A DNA stretch of 30,152 bases from JBDRFZ01 sp043818395. GTDB taxonomy: Bacteria; Patescibacteriota; Patescibacteriia; 2-12-FULL-60-25. Made by a program: the position numbers and the translations under genes. Position 1 is the first letter of the stretch; every line of letters starts with the position of its first letter. The notes below the pieces were generated by a model. The model was not told where the DNA came from. It did no database searches and was given only the letters and a program-made list of their open reading frames with translations. The stretch covers positions 1 to 30,152 of the forward strand of contig JBDRFZ010000039.1 of NCBI GenBank assembly GCA_043818395.1, written 5' to 3'. Positions 1 to 7,743 of this stretch are shown here, one piece after another.

Positions 1-2
1 GG

Positions 3-86
3 TCAGCACCGCAATCGACTAAGCCTCGAGCCGACCATCCCTGGCGGCAGAGGTTCCATGCCGATGCCCAAAAAGCCGCCTCTTAA
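3..86 (+). pseudogene. C-terminal tail of an IS transposase (partial, cut by window edge)
   Basis: Only the last 27 codons are in the window, ending in TAA at 84-86. The frame reads KPRADHPWRQRF shortly before the stop. A KP-x-x-DHPWR tail is, from memory, common at the end of integrase-core (DDE) transposases, and the stop is followed within a few bases by paired 16-bp repeats of the kind found at IS ends. The other two forward frames are also open for part of this stretch, so the assignment rests on the DHPWR tail and the repeats together. Whether the element is complete cannot be judged because the rest lies outside the window. Confidence 0.5.
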
Positions 87-90
87 AAAG

Positions 91-131
91 GGACATTCTA
101 ACTTCCCTAGAAAGAGGACATTCTAACTTCC
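91..131. repeat. Two direct 16-bp repeats, probable right end of an insertion sequence
   Basis: GGACATTCTAACTTCC occurs at 91-106 and again, exactly, at 116-131, a 25-bp period. The repeats lie just after the transposase stop codon at 84-86. Repeated short motifs inside an IS end usually serve as transposase binding sites. The outer boundary of the element is not visible; a plausible limit is about 131-146, before the promoter at 156. Confidence 0.5.
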
Positions 132-155
132 GTTTGACATAACACGGCTTAAAAA

Positions 156-184
156 TTGACAAAAATCAGATTTTGGTGTATTCT
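156..184 (+). promoter_or_regulatory. Sigma70-type promoter upstream of rnj
   Basis: TTGACA at 156-161, a 17-base spacer, then TATTCT at 179-184. The -35 is perfect and the -10 differs at two positions (consensus TATAAT). Transcription would begin near 191, leaving a leader of about 230 nt before the RNase J start at 425. Confidence 0.65.
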
Positions 185-190
185 TGATTT

Positions 191-424
191 TGTTGACTAT
201 CGTCGCAGATTGGCTGGTTTGCTGGCCGCTTCCGACGGTCGTGAATACAATTTCAAGAAAAAGTCAGTAATCAATGGATTTTTTAGTACCTACAAGCCTA
301 AACATATCAATTTATTTTTTTGATTTTTATCTAATTTAACAAACTTAATACAATCTAAAAACATACTTAGATTTGCGCCGATTTTACGCAAAAAAATATG
401 CGTATGAACGGAACGTAATAGTTT
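191..424 (+). promoter_or_regulatory. Long 5' leader of rnj with a start-proximal hairpin
   Basis: The stretch between the predicted transcription start and the RNase J ATG is AT-rich and holds no convincing gene. Close to the start codon TACGCA (385-390) pairs with TGCGTA (399-404) around an A-rich 8-base loop, 20 bases before the ATG. No Shine-Dalgarno site is evident. Ribonuclease mRNAs often carry long leaders for autoregulation (E. coli rne is the classic case), so the leader could let the enzyme control its own mRNA; that is inference. Confidence 0.4.
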
Positions 425-2494
425 ATGGAACCATTAAATAAGTACCCTGCCGCCCAACCGGGCCAGCAGAACGCGGGGCAAAACAGAAGCGAACCCGGAG
501 GTGTGCGACATTTCCGTAAAAGATTCACGAAGAACAATCGAGGTTTAGAACGAAATACCGAGGGCTCTGCGCAAAAACAGCAACAAACAACGCAATCGCT
601 TATCGCCAAAGCGGTTGCAAAAAACGGAAAAAAACAACCTCCTTTGAGTTTAAAACAAGGGTTAGCTCGCGAAGAATCGCGTCCGCAGAAGCAACCGGGC
701 AAAGGCGGAAAACGTAATAAAATGAGTAGGATGGGCGGCGCTTTTGAGCGTCCGGCCAGAATGAATACCTACAAACATAAACCCTATCTAAAAACAGGGT
801 CAGATAAAGACGCGTTAGCGTCAAAACCCGAAGAACGTCTAAAAATCGCGGTTCTTGGAGGCAACGAAGAAGTCGGACGCAATATGACCATCATGGAATA
901 CGGCAACGACATCATCCTGATCGACATGGGCCTGCAGTTTCCGGACGAAGATATGCCGGGCGTAGATTACATTATTCCGAATATTTCCTGTCTCAAAGGA
1001 AGAGAAAAAAATATTCGCGGCGTGATCATCACCCACGCTCATTACGATCATATCGGTGGCATCCCGCATCTGATGCCGAGACTTGGCAATCCCCCACTTT
1101 TTGCCACAGACCTGACTTGCGCCATTATCAGAAAAAGACAGGAAGATCATCGTGATTCTCCTCCTCTCACTCTGCATGCAATTAAATCAACTGATATTTT
1201 GCAATTAGGCGCTTTTATCGTTGAATTTTTCGGCGTTGCTCACTCGATCCCGACTTCCATGGGCATTATTGTCACGACGCCCTGCGGCATCGTGGTTCAT
1301 ACCGGTGATTTTAAAATAGACCCTGAACCGGGTGCGCAATCAGTCCAGGACACGGCCAAAATCAAAGAACTCGGCAAAAGAGGCGTTTTAGCCCTCATGA
1401 TTGATTCAACTAATGCATCTCAGCCCGGCAAACAGTTGGCGGAAATGGAAATACAGCACAATATCGACGAAATAATCGCGAATGCCAAAGGACGCATAAT
1501 AATCGGAACTTTCGCCTCCATGATCTCGCGTATTCAGCAGATAATCCTGGCTTGTGAAAGACAGGGACGAAAAGTGGCGGTTGAAGGGTTCTCCATGAAA
1601 TCAAATATTTTGATTGCCCGGGAACTTGGTTACATGAAGATTCAAAAGGGCACGCTCGTCGAAACAAAAGAGGCTGTAAAAATGCCTCGCGATAAGGTAG
1701 CCATTGTCTGTACCGGCGCCCAAGGGGAAGAGCGCGCCGTTTTGATGCGGATTGCCAACCGCGAACATCCGTTTATCGAAATCGAACCCGGCGATACAGT
1801 AGTCTTTTCATCTTCAGTCATTCCGGGTAATGAGCGTTCCGTGCAACGCGTTAAAGATACGCTCTACCGCGAAGGCGCCGAAGTCATTCATTACAAAATG
1901 ATGGACGTACATGCGGGCGGCCATGCTAAACAGGAAGATCTGGTCGAAATGCAGCAAATGATACATCCAAAATATCTAGTTCCGATTGAAGGCCATTACT
2001 CGTTTCTCTGTGAACATGCCAAGATTTCCGTAAATTCGGGCTTCCCAAAAAATAACATCTTTATTGCGGATAATGGCCAAATTATGGAGTTTGACCGCCA
2101 GGGAAACGGTCAGCTGACAAATAAAAAATATCCCACCGAATACGTCTTTGTTGACGGCTTGGGTGTTGGCGATACGAACCAGGTTGTCTTACGTGATCGC
2201 CAGGAACTTGCCGGAGACGGCGTGGTTATCGTGGTAGCTGTGGTCAGCGAAAGAACCGGCAAATTATTAAATCTCCCGGATATCATCTCGCGCGGCTTCA
2301 TCTACATGAAAGAGGGCGAGGAATTGATCCGCATGGCGCGCAAAAAAGTTGCCAATACTTTGCAAGACAATGATCCAAGATCAAGCGCCAACGGACGATA
2401 TCTCAAAGAAAAAATCCGCGACGACCTGGGCGAATTCTTATTCCATAAGACGCAACGCCGGCCCATGATTTTACCGGTGATTGTCGAAGCGTAA
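425..2494 (+). CDS. rnj: Ribonuclease J with long basic N-terminal extension
   Basis: A metallo-beta-lactamase/beta-CASP ribonuclease that degrades and processes RNA with endo- and 5'-exonuclease activity in the cytoplasm. The catalytic core starts near residue 138 (RLKIAVLGGNEEVGRN). Zinc-site motifs are visible: THAHYDH with H204, H206, D208 and H209; H273 in VAHS; HTGDFK with D295; HAGGHA at 496-501; and IEGHYS with H524. The core of about 550 residues matches the usual RNase J length of about 555. Residues 1-135 are an extra segment rich in Lys, Arg, Gln, Asn and Gly, probably disordered and RNA-binding. The ATG at 425 gives this extension. An internal ATG at 722 (Met100), preceded by the purine-rich AAAGGCGG, is a possible alternative start. 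The gene ends at a strong terminator. Family assignment is secure; the role of the extension is inferred. Confidence 0.95.
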   Translation: MEPLNKYPAAQPGQQNAGQNRSEPGGVRHFRKRFTKNNRGLERNTEGSAQKQQQTTQSLIAKAVAKNGKKQPPLSLKQGLAREESRPQKQPGKGGKRNKMSRMGGAFERPARMNTYKHKPYLKTGSDKDALASKPEERLKIAVLGGNEEVGRNMTIMEYGNDIILIDMGLQFPDEDMPGVDYIIPNISCLKGREKNIRGVIITHAHYDHIGGIPHLMPRLGNPPLFATDLTCAIIRKRQEDHRDSPPLTLHAIKSTDILQLGAFIVEFFGVAHSIPTSMGIIVTTPCGIVVHTGDFKIDPEPGAQSVQDTAKIKELGKRGVLALMIDSTNASQPGKQLAEMEIQHNIDEIIANAKGRIIIGTFASMISRIQQIILACERQGRKVAVEGFSMKSNILIARELGYMKIQKGTLVETKEAVKMPRDKVAIVCTGAQGEERAVLMRIANREHPFIEIEPGDTVVFSSSVIPGNERSVQRVKDTLYREGAEVIHYKMMDVHAGGHAKQEDLVEMQQMIHPKYLVPIEGHYSFLCEHAKISVNSGFPKNNIFIADNGQIMEFDRQGNGQLTNKKYPTEYVFVDGLGVGDTNQVVLRDRQELAGDGVVIVVAVVSERTGKLLNLPDIISRGFIYMKEGEELIRMARKKVANTLQDNDPRSSANGRYLKEKIRDDLGEFLFHKTQRRPMILPVIVEA

Positions 2495-2501
2495 AAAATT
2501 A

Positions 2502-2535
2502 AATCAAAAAATCCGCTCTGGCGGGTTTTTTGATT
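2502..2535 (+). terminator. Rho-independent terminator after rnj
   Basis: AATCAAAAAATCCGC (2502-2516) pairs with GCGGGTTTTTTGATT (2521-2535) around a 4-base loop with one G-T pair; the T-run lies in the 3' arm. It starts eight bases after the rnj stop and ends about 25 bases before the likely trpS start, so trpS must depend on readthrough or on a promoter inside or overlapping this short gap. Confidence 0.75.
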
Positions 2536-2559
2536 GTTAGGCATGCTATGAGAACAAAT

Positions 2560-3549
2560 ATGAAGGATCTTGTCTTTTCCGGCGTTAAGCCTACCTCGAC
2601 GCCACATCTCGGCAATTACATCGGCGCATTAAAACAATGGGTCGAAATCCAGCACCGCTATCGTAGCATCTTTTGCATCGTGGATCTGCATGCCATAACC
2701 GTACCGCAAGATCCGGTCGAGATGCGCGCCAGAACATTGGAAATCGCGGCTGCTTATCTGGCGATCGGCCTTGATCCTAAACGATGTACTATTTTTATCC
2801 AAAGCGAAGTTCATGAACACGCCGAGCTCGGCTGGATTTTAGGCACGCTCGTCAAAATGTCCGAGTTGGAACGCATGACGCAATACAAGGACAAGACGAA
2901 AGCTAAAGGTGAAAACGTTGGCGCCGGATTATTTAACTACCCGTCGCTCATGGCTGCAGATATTCTACTTTATGACACTACAGCAGTACCCGTCGGTGAA
3001 GATCAGGAACAACATGTTGAACTGACAAGAACTCTGGCGCGACGTTTCAATAATCAGTTTGGGGAAACATTCGTGGTACCTCAAGTACTCATCCAAAAAG
3101 TCGGCGCACGTATCATGAGCTTAAAAGACCCGAAAAAAAAGATGAGCAAGAGCGACGAGTCAGCCGCCGGTACCATCAACCTCTCGGACGAGCCGGATGA
3201 AATCAGAAAAAAAATAATGCGAGCAACCACTGATTCTGATACCGCTATTGCTTATGACCTGGAAAAGCGTCCGGCGATTTCCAATCTTTTAACCATTTTC
3301 CACCATGCAACGGGCCAACCCATAAAAGGAATAGAAGCTGAATTCGCGGGCAAAGGCTATGCTGATTTTAAAAAATCCCTGACCGAAGCCGTGATCACCA
3401 TGCTTTCCCCCATCCAAAAAAAATTACATGAATACAAAAACGATCCGGCGGAATTAAGCCGCATATTGGATACCGGACGCGATGTAGCACAAAAAATGGC
3501 ATCCGCAAAAATGAAGATCGTAAGAGACAGGGTGGGGCTGGGGAGATAG
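2560..3549 (+). CDS. trpS: Tryptophanyl-tRNA synthetase
   Basis: A class I aminoacyl-tRNA synthetase that charges tRNA-Trp with tryptophan in the cytoplasm. The HIGH-type motif appears as PHLGNYIG near the N-terminus, and the KMSKS loop is intact (KKKMSKSDESAAGT). VPVGEDQEQHVELTR and ARIMSLKDP are characteristic family blocks. With the start at 2560 (MKDLVFSGVKP) the protein is 329 residues and aligns end to end with the ~330-residue bacterial enzyme, whose N-terminus is typically MK-x4-FSG. An in-frame ATG at 2548 would add four residues. A TTG at 2530 is also in frame but sits inside the rnj terminator and is unlikely. It ends at GLGR, the typical C-terminus. Nothing looks unusual apart from the close terminator upstream. 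Confidence 0.95.
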   Translation: MKDLVFSGVKPTSTPHLGNYIGALKQWVEIQHRYRSIFCIVDLHAITVPQDPVEMRARTLEIAAAYLAIGLDPKRCTIFIQSEVHEHAELGWILGTLVKMSELERMTQYKDKTKAKGENVGAGLFNYPSLMAADILLYDTTAVPVGEDQEQHVELTRTLARRFNNQFGETFVVPQVLIQKVGARIMSLKDPKKKMSKSDESAAGTINLSDEPDEIRKKIMRATTDSDTAIAYDLEKRPAISNLLTIFHHATGQPIKGIEAEFAGKGYADFKKSLTEAVITMLSPIQKKLHEYKNDPAELSRILDTGRDVAQKMASAKMKIVRDRVGLGR

Positions 3550-3568
3550 TTAGCGCCATTCATTTTTT

Positions 3569-3592
3569 ATCGAATTTATGCAATGATTCGAT
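3569..3592 (+). promoter_or_regulatory. Inverted repeat just before the restriction-modification gene
   Basis: ATCGAAT (3569-3575) and ATTCGAT (3586-3592) are perfect 7-bp inverted repeats separated by 10 bases; the second arm ends four bases before the ATG at 3597. It may be an operator or an RNA hairpin that covers the ribosome site. It lacks a T-run, so it is not an obvious terminator for trpS. Confidence 0.4.
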
Positions 3593-3596
3593 TAAT

Positions 3597-6500
3597 ATGT
3601 CGCAAATTCAGGATAAGACCGACGTGATCCGTACCTATTTTCAGGCCGTGTTGCAAAAGCATCTATCGGGCTATGCCATGGAGCACGCTTACAGACCTAA
3701 TCTCGAGACGTTATTCACAAGCCTCGACCCGGAAATCAAACCGATCAATGATCCCAAGCACAGCGAACATGGCGCGCCGGACTTCGTTTTTTTACGTCGT
3801 AATTTAATAATGGGCTACGCCGAGGCCAAGGATATTGGAGTGGACTTAGATAAAATAGAAAAGTCAGAGCAAATGAAGCGGTATTTTGGCTATTCAAATC
3901 TTATCCTGACTGACTATTTGGAATTCCGCTTTTACAAAGACGGTGAACGCTACGGTGAAATCATTCGCATCGGAGATGTAGCAGGCAAACAACTTACTTC
4001 AAAACCGGAAAAATTCCACCTTCTAGCCGATGCTTTGGTGGACTTTTTACGCGGCAAACCAGAGCCGATTACCAGCGGTTTACGTTTAGCGCAAATCATG
4101 GGCGGCAAGGCGCGGCGTCTTCGCGATAATGTCATGGCTTATCTGGATGATCCAAAAGATCGCGACGAGGAGTTAATCCGCATCTTCGAGACGGTCAAGA
4201 AATTATTGGTCCATGATTTAACATCTGAAAAGTTTGCGGACATGTATGCCCAAACCTTGGTATATGGTTTATTCGTAGCCCGCTATAACGATAGGACGCC
4301 GGAAAATTTTTCGCGCCAGGAAGCTCGTGACCTAGTACCGGCCAGCAATCCTTTTTTGCGCGAGTTCTTCGATCATATAGCCGGATCCAAATTCGACCAA
4401 CGTCTCCAATTTATCGTCGATGAATTGTGCGCCGTGTTTGGCGTATCCGATGTTCATCTGCTGGTTCAAAAACATCTTCGCTTATTCGTCACGTCTGATG
4501 AGAAGGATCCGATAATCCATTTCTACGAAGACTTCTTAAAAGAATACGACCCGGAAATACGCAAAAAAATGGGCGCATACTACACGCCCACGCCGGTTGT
4601 GCGCTATATTGTGCACCAGGTTGATCGCATACTCAAAGAGGAATTCGGTTTAGAAAAAGGCTTGGCCGACACCGCTAAACGCGATGTCATGATCCAATCC
4701 CAGGGTATGAAACCTACCAAAGCCCAAGTTCACCGTGTCCAGATTCTGGACCCAGCCGTAGGCACCGCGACATTCTTAAATGAGATAATCAAACAGGTGC
4801 ATCTGGAATTCGTTAACCAAGAAGGCATATGGCCGTCGTATGTCAAAAATGACCTATTGCCGCGTCTGCATGGTTTTGAACTCATGATGGCGCCATACAC
4901 CATCGCCCACCTCAAGCTCGGAATGACCTTGCAGGAAATGGGGGTCAAAGATTTTACACAGCGTCTCGGCGTTTACCTGACAAATACGCTAGAGGAAGGA
5001 GTCAAAATCGACGGCACACTATTCAGCCTCGGACTCTCCGACACCATCGCCAAAGAAGCCGAAGCCGCCGGCCGTATTAAGCACGAAAAACCCATCATGG
5101 TAGTGATTGGCAACCCGCCGTATAGCGGCGTATCGTCAAATGAGACGGATTACGCCAACAACCTCATAATGAAATATAAGGTTGAACCCGGAGGGTTAGA
5201 AAAACTAAAAGAACGCAAGCATTGGTTGAATGATGATTACGTAAAATTCCTAGCTTTCGCGGAAGAAATGGTCGCAAAGAATGGAGAAGGAATCGTGGCC
5301 ATGATCACCAACCATGGCTATCTGGATAATCCAACCTTCCGCGGCATGCGCTGGCATTTAACGCAGACGTTCGACAGCGTCCATGTTTTGGATTTGCATG
5401 GTAACGCAAAAAAGAAAGAGGTTGCGCCGGATGGCGGCAAAGACGAAAACGTATTCAATATACAGCAAGGCGTAGCCATAATCATTGCGGTCAAGACCGG
5501 AAACAAGAAAAAAGATAAACCGGCAAAAGTATTTCACGCTGACTTATGGGGTAAAAGAAATGTAAAATTTCTGAGGTTAAATCAAGATGAAGTCACATGG
5601 AAAGAGGTCGGGACGGATCCCGTCTATTGGAGTTTTGTGAATAAGAATCGTCAGGGGTCGAAAGAATATGATTCTTTTGTGTCGGTCTCGGATTTATTCA
5701 ACATAAAAGTCACGGGCATTGTTACGGCACGGGATTCGGTCGTCATTGATTTCGACGAAGCTGAACTTAAAAGCCGGATGATTAGATTTGCTGAAACGTC
5801 GGAAACGGATGACCAAATCAGAAATTGGTTATTCCCAGGGAAAAAGGCCGGTAAGTACTTGCCAGGCGATTCACGCGGCTGGAAGTTGTCGGACGCAAGA
5901 AAAAAACTGCGCGGACAAAACTTCACTGCTCTGATAAAACAAATTAATTATCGACCGTTTGATACGAGATCGATTTACTATTCGCCAGACATGGTGGATT
6001 GGGGCCGGTTCGAGATCATGCAACATTTTTTGAAAGGGGAAAATTTAGGCTTTGTCAGCGCACGTGGCACCAAAAATCCTCTACCGGATCATTTTTGGAT
6101 TTCCAATCACATAACGGAAGCTAAGCTTGGTGAATCAAGTACACAATCATATTGCTTTCCTCTTTATCTCTACCATGATGATGGATCGCGTACGCCGAAT
6201 TTTAACGAAGCAGTACTCCAGCGATTCACGACGAATCTCAAAGACAAATTTCAACCCGAAAATATTCTAGATTACATCTACGCCGTATTGCACAGTCCGA
6301 GCTACCGCGAGAAGTATAAGGAATTCCTAAAAATCGACTTTCCCCGAGTTCCTGCGCCGGAGAATGACGAGCAATTCCGTCGAATGGTCGGGTTCGGACG
6401 CGAACTGCGCGGGTTGCATCTTTTGACATCACCCAAGGTCAACAAGTTTATAACCACTTTTCCGATTACCGGATCAAATGAAGTTGAGAAGGTCGAGTAC

Positions 6501-6728
6501 CGCGACGGCAACGTCTTTATCAATCCGACGCAGTATTTCGGCGACGTGCCGCAAGTGGCATGGGAGTTTTATATCGGTGGCTATCAACCGGCGCAAAAAT
6601 GGCTCAAAGACCGCAAGGGTCGGGTATTAAACAATGAAGATCTCGCTCACTACCAAAAAATAATCGTGGCGCTGACGGAAACTGCGAGGATAATGAAAGA
6701 GATTGATGAAAGCGCTAAAAATCGGTAG
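3597..6728 (+). CDS. Type IIG-like restriction endonuclease-adenine methyltransferase fusion
   Basis: A single 1043-residue chain that likely both cuts and methylates DNA at one recognition site. An N-terminal PD-(D/E)xK nuclease is suggested by P61-D62 and, fourteen residues on, E76-x-K78 (AEAKD). A helical region follows (about 160-320). The N6-adenine methyltransferase has GAYYTPTPVVRYIV (326-339), the SAM-binding motif I DPAVGT at 385-390, and the catalytic NPPY at 506-509. The remaining ~500 residues should contain target recognition. The methylase block resembles type ISP enzymes such as LlaGI, but those have a helicase between nuclease and methylase and are about 1,500 residues; no helicase motifs are seen here, so type IIG is the better fit. 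No separate specificity or methylase gene is adjacent. It meets the toxin-antitoxin pair tail to tail with three bases between stops. Confidence 0.85.
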   Translation: MSQIQDKTDVIRTYFQAVLQKHLSGYAMEHAYRPNLETLFTSLDPEIKPINDPKHSEHGAPDFVFLRRNLIMGYAEAKDIGVDLDKIEKSEQMKRYFGYSNLILTDYLEFRFYKDGERYGEIIRIGDVAGKQLTSKPEKFHLLADALVDFLRGKPEPITSGLRLAQIMGGKARRLRDNVMAYLDDPKDRDEELIRIFETVKKLLVHDLTSEKFADMYAQTLVYGLFVARYNDRTPENFSRQEARDLVPASNPFLREFFDHIAGSKFDQRLQFIVDELCAVFGVSDVHLLVQKHLRLFVTSDEKDPIIHFYEDFLKEYDPEIRKKMGAYYTPTPVVRYIVHQVDRILKEEFGLEKGLADTAKRDVMIQSQGMKPTKAQVHRVQILDPAVGTATFLNEIIKQVHLEFVNQEGIWPSYVKNDLLPRLHGFELMMAPYTIAHLKLGMTLQEMGVKDFTQRLGVYLTNTLEEGVKIDGTLFSLGLSDTIAKEAEAAGRIKHEKPIMVVIGNPPYSGVSSNETDYANNLIMKYKVEPGGLEKLKERKHWLNDDYVKFLAFAEEMVAKNGEGIVAMITNHGYLDNPTFRGMRWHLTQTFDSVHVLDLHGNAKKKEVAPDGGKDENVFNIQQGVAIIIAVKTGNKKKDKPAKVFHADLWGKRNVKFLRLNQDEVTWKEVGTDPVYWSFVNKNRQGSKEYDSFVSVSDLFNIKVTGIVTARDSVVIDFDEAELKSRMIRFAETSETDDQIRNWLFPGKKAGKYLPGDSRGWKLSDARKKLRGQNFTALIKQINYRPFDTRSIYYSPDMVDWGRFEIMQHFLKGENLGFVSARGTKNPLPDHFWISNHITEAKLGESSTQSYCFPLYLYHDDGSRTPNFNEAVLQRFTTNLKDKFQPENILDYIYAVLHSPSYREKYKEFLKIDFPRVPAPENDEQFRRMVGFGRELRGLHLLTSPKVNKFITTFPITGSNEVEKVEYRDGNVFINPTQYFGDVPQVAWEFYIGGYQPAQKWLKDRKGRVLNNEDLAHYQKIIVALTETARIMKEIDESAKNR

Positions 6729-6731
6729 ACG

Positions 6732-7106
6732 TTATTCAAAACCTTCCCTTAATGCCTTGGGTAAGAAAGTGGATTGTTTAATCAACGTGACAATGGCTTG
6801 CATGTCCTCGTCATTCAGTTGAGCGATTTTTGGTACATATCTTTCATCGCAATCATTGGGCATAGTCGACCTACCGCAATGTGCCCCATGTTTTTCGAAA
6901 GGAGGCGTCGTAAGGGTCACATAAGCGAAAAGTAGCTCACTTCCTCTGTTGCTTTGCAATCTAAGCACGCCTTCAATTTGAGAGATTTGGGATGGAGCGA
7001 TAATCAATGCGGCATGCGTGATGTCATTAATCGTAGCTAAATAAACATAGATCTTCTCTCCATGTCTAAATATATCTCCAGGAAGGAGAAGCTGGGGACA
7101 GGTCAT
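6732..7106 (-). CDS. Putative toxin partner of the Panacea antitoxin, possibly MazF/PemK-like
   Basis: A 124-residue protein whose start lies three bases after the antitoxin stop, so the two are almost certainly co-transcribed. The sequence opens with LLPGDIF and a beta-rich stretch (KIYVYLATIND, HAALIIAPSQ, ELLFAYVTLTT) and ends in a helix after a KIAQLNDEDMQAI segment. That order, an early GDI strand, several strands and a final 'L-x-x-ED' helix, resembles the SH3-like barrel of MazF/PemK RNases, but the match is by eye and the usual MazF catalytic residues are not clear. A Cys-containing HGAHCGR segment lies in the middle. Toxin identity is inferred mainly from its neighbour; a related non-toxin role is possible. 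Confidence 0.5.
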   Translation of the reverse strand: MTCPQLLLPGDIFRHGEKIYVYLATINDITHAALIIAPSQISQIEGVLRLQSNRGSELLFAYVTLTTPPFEKHGAHCGRSTMPNDCDERYVPKIAQLNDEDMQAIVTLIKQSTFLPKALREGFE

Positions 7107-7109
7107 AAT

Positions 7110-7646
7110 TTATCCGAGAAGTTTTAGAGAAAACTCGATAATATCTTTAGATATTTTACAGTCAGTATCTTCTGAAGTCATGGAGTAAGGTATTTCTTGC
7201 AGGAGGTGGGTTTTTTTCCACGGATTCTCTTCGTGACTTTGTTTGACAATATATGCCGTATTTTTGCTTCCGAACCTTTGGCAAACCTCTTTTAGAATGT
7301 TTAATTCATTTTCAGAAAACATGTCCTCATCCGCTTTGGTAAATTTTCTTTGTTGTACGATGCGCTGAATTTCCCCTTTTCTTTCAATTTCTATAGTATC
7401 CGCCAGTATACTATTATCGATATCTTCTCCGGCATCGTCTACTAAATTTTTTATTGTTGATGGAATCGGACCGTATTCGAGATTTACATATTGATCCCAG
7501 GTAACAGGAACGCCGTAATTTTTTACATGAATGAAATCGAGAAAGTAAAACAGTTTCATTAGTTTTACCTTGCCTAAAAACCTACTATCTGTATTTTCGC
7601 AGAAGTAAAGAATGATAGCCTTTAGTTTACGTAGGGGTATCTTCAT
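7110..7646 (-). CDS. Panacea-domain (DUF4065/SocA-like) antitoxin
   Basis: A 178-residue protein with the hallmarks of the Panacea domain: GKVKLMKLFYFLDF at residues 25-38 and YGVPVTWDQYVNLEYGPIP at 44-62, the conserved 'KL-x-K-L-x-Y' and 'YGP-V/I-P' blocks. Panacea proteins neutralise a wide range of unrelated small toxins by direct binding, and the toxin is normally the adjacent gene. Here the downstream 124-residue gene fits that place. The domain begins almost at the start codon, so there is no N-terminal DNA-binding module. A TATACT -10-like box lies seven bases before the ATG, suggesting a nearly leaderless transcript; it overlaps an imperfect palindrome. It reads in the same direction as the upstream cyclase, 97 bases away. 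Confidence 0.75.
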   Translation of the reverse strand: MKIPLRKLKAIILYFCENTDSRFLGKVKLMKLFYFLDFIHVKNYGVPVTWDQYVNLEYGPIPSTIKNLVDDAGEDIDNSILADTIEIERKGEIQRIVQQRKFTKADEDMFSENELNILKEVCQRFGSKNTAYIVKQSHEENPWKKTHLLQEIPYSMTSEDTDCKISKDIIEFSLKLLG

Positions 7647-7652
7647 AATGCC

Positions 7653-7677
7653 AGTATATCATGCGCGATGTGATACT
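7653..7677 (-). promoter_or_regulatory. Imperfect palindrome overlapping the -10 region of the Panacea operon
   Basis: AGTAT at 7653-7657 and ATACT at 7673-7677 form the outer arms of a 25-base imperfect palindrome (8 of 12 arm positions match). On the minus strand the gene-proximal arm includes TATACT, which would be the -10 box. The position suits an autoregulatory operator, but no clear -35 is seen. Confidence 0.3.
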
Positions 7678-7743
7678 TTGACCTAATCACAAAACCCTTA
7701 TTTTTTCAAGCCCTCTGCTATTTGTTTTTCCTCTATACCAACC

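Noticed and set aside
156..323. Small frame beginning with TTG, with a protein-like stretch DYRRRLAGLLAASDGREYNF
   Set aside because: No ATG or ribosome site; its start would overlap the -35 box of a good promoter. Could be a remnant of a lost gene, but unsupported.
2530..2559. Upstream TTG start for trpS
   Set aside because: It falls in the T-run of the rnj terminator, and the extra residues do not match the family N-terminus.
3597..6728. Type ISP restriction enzyme or BREX PglX
   Set aside because: No helicase motifs and the chain is too short for type ISP; no BREX neighbours and the N-terminal PD-ExK motif is not typical of PglX.
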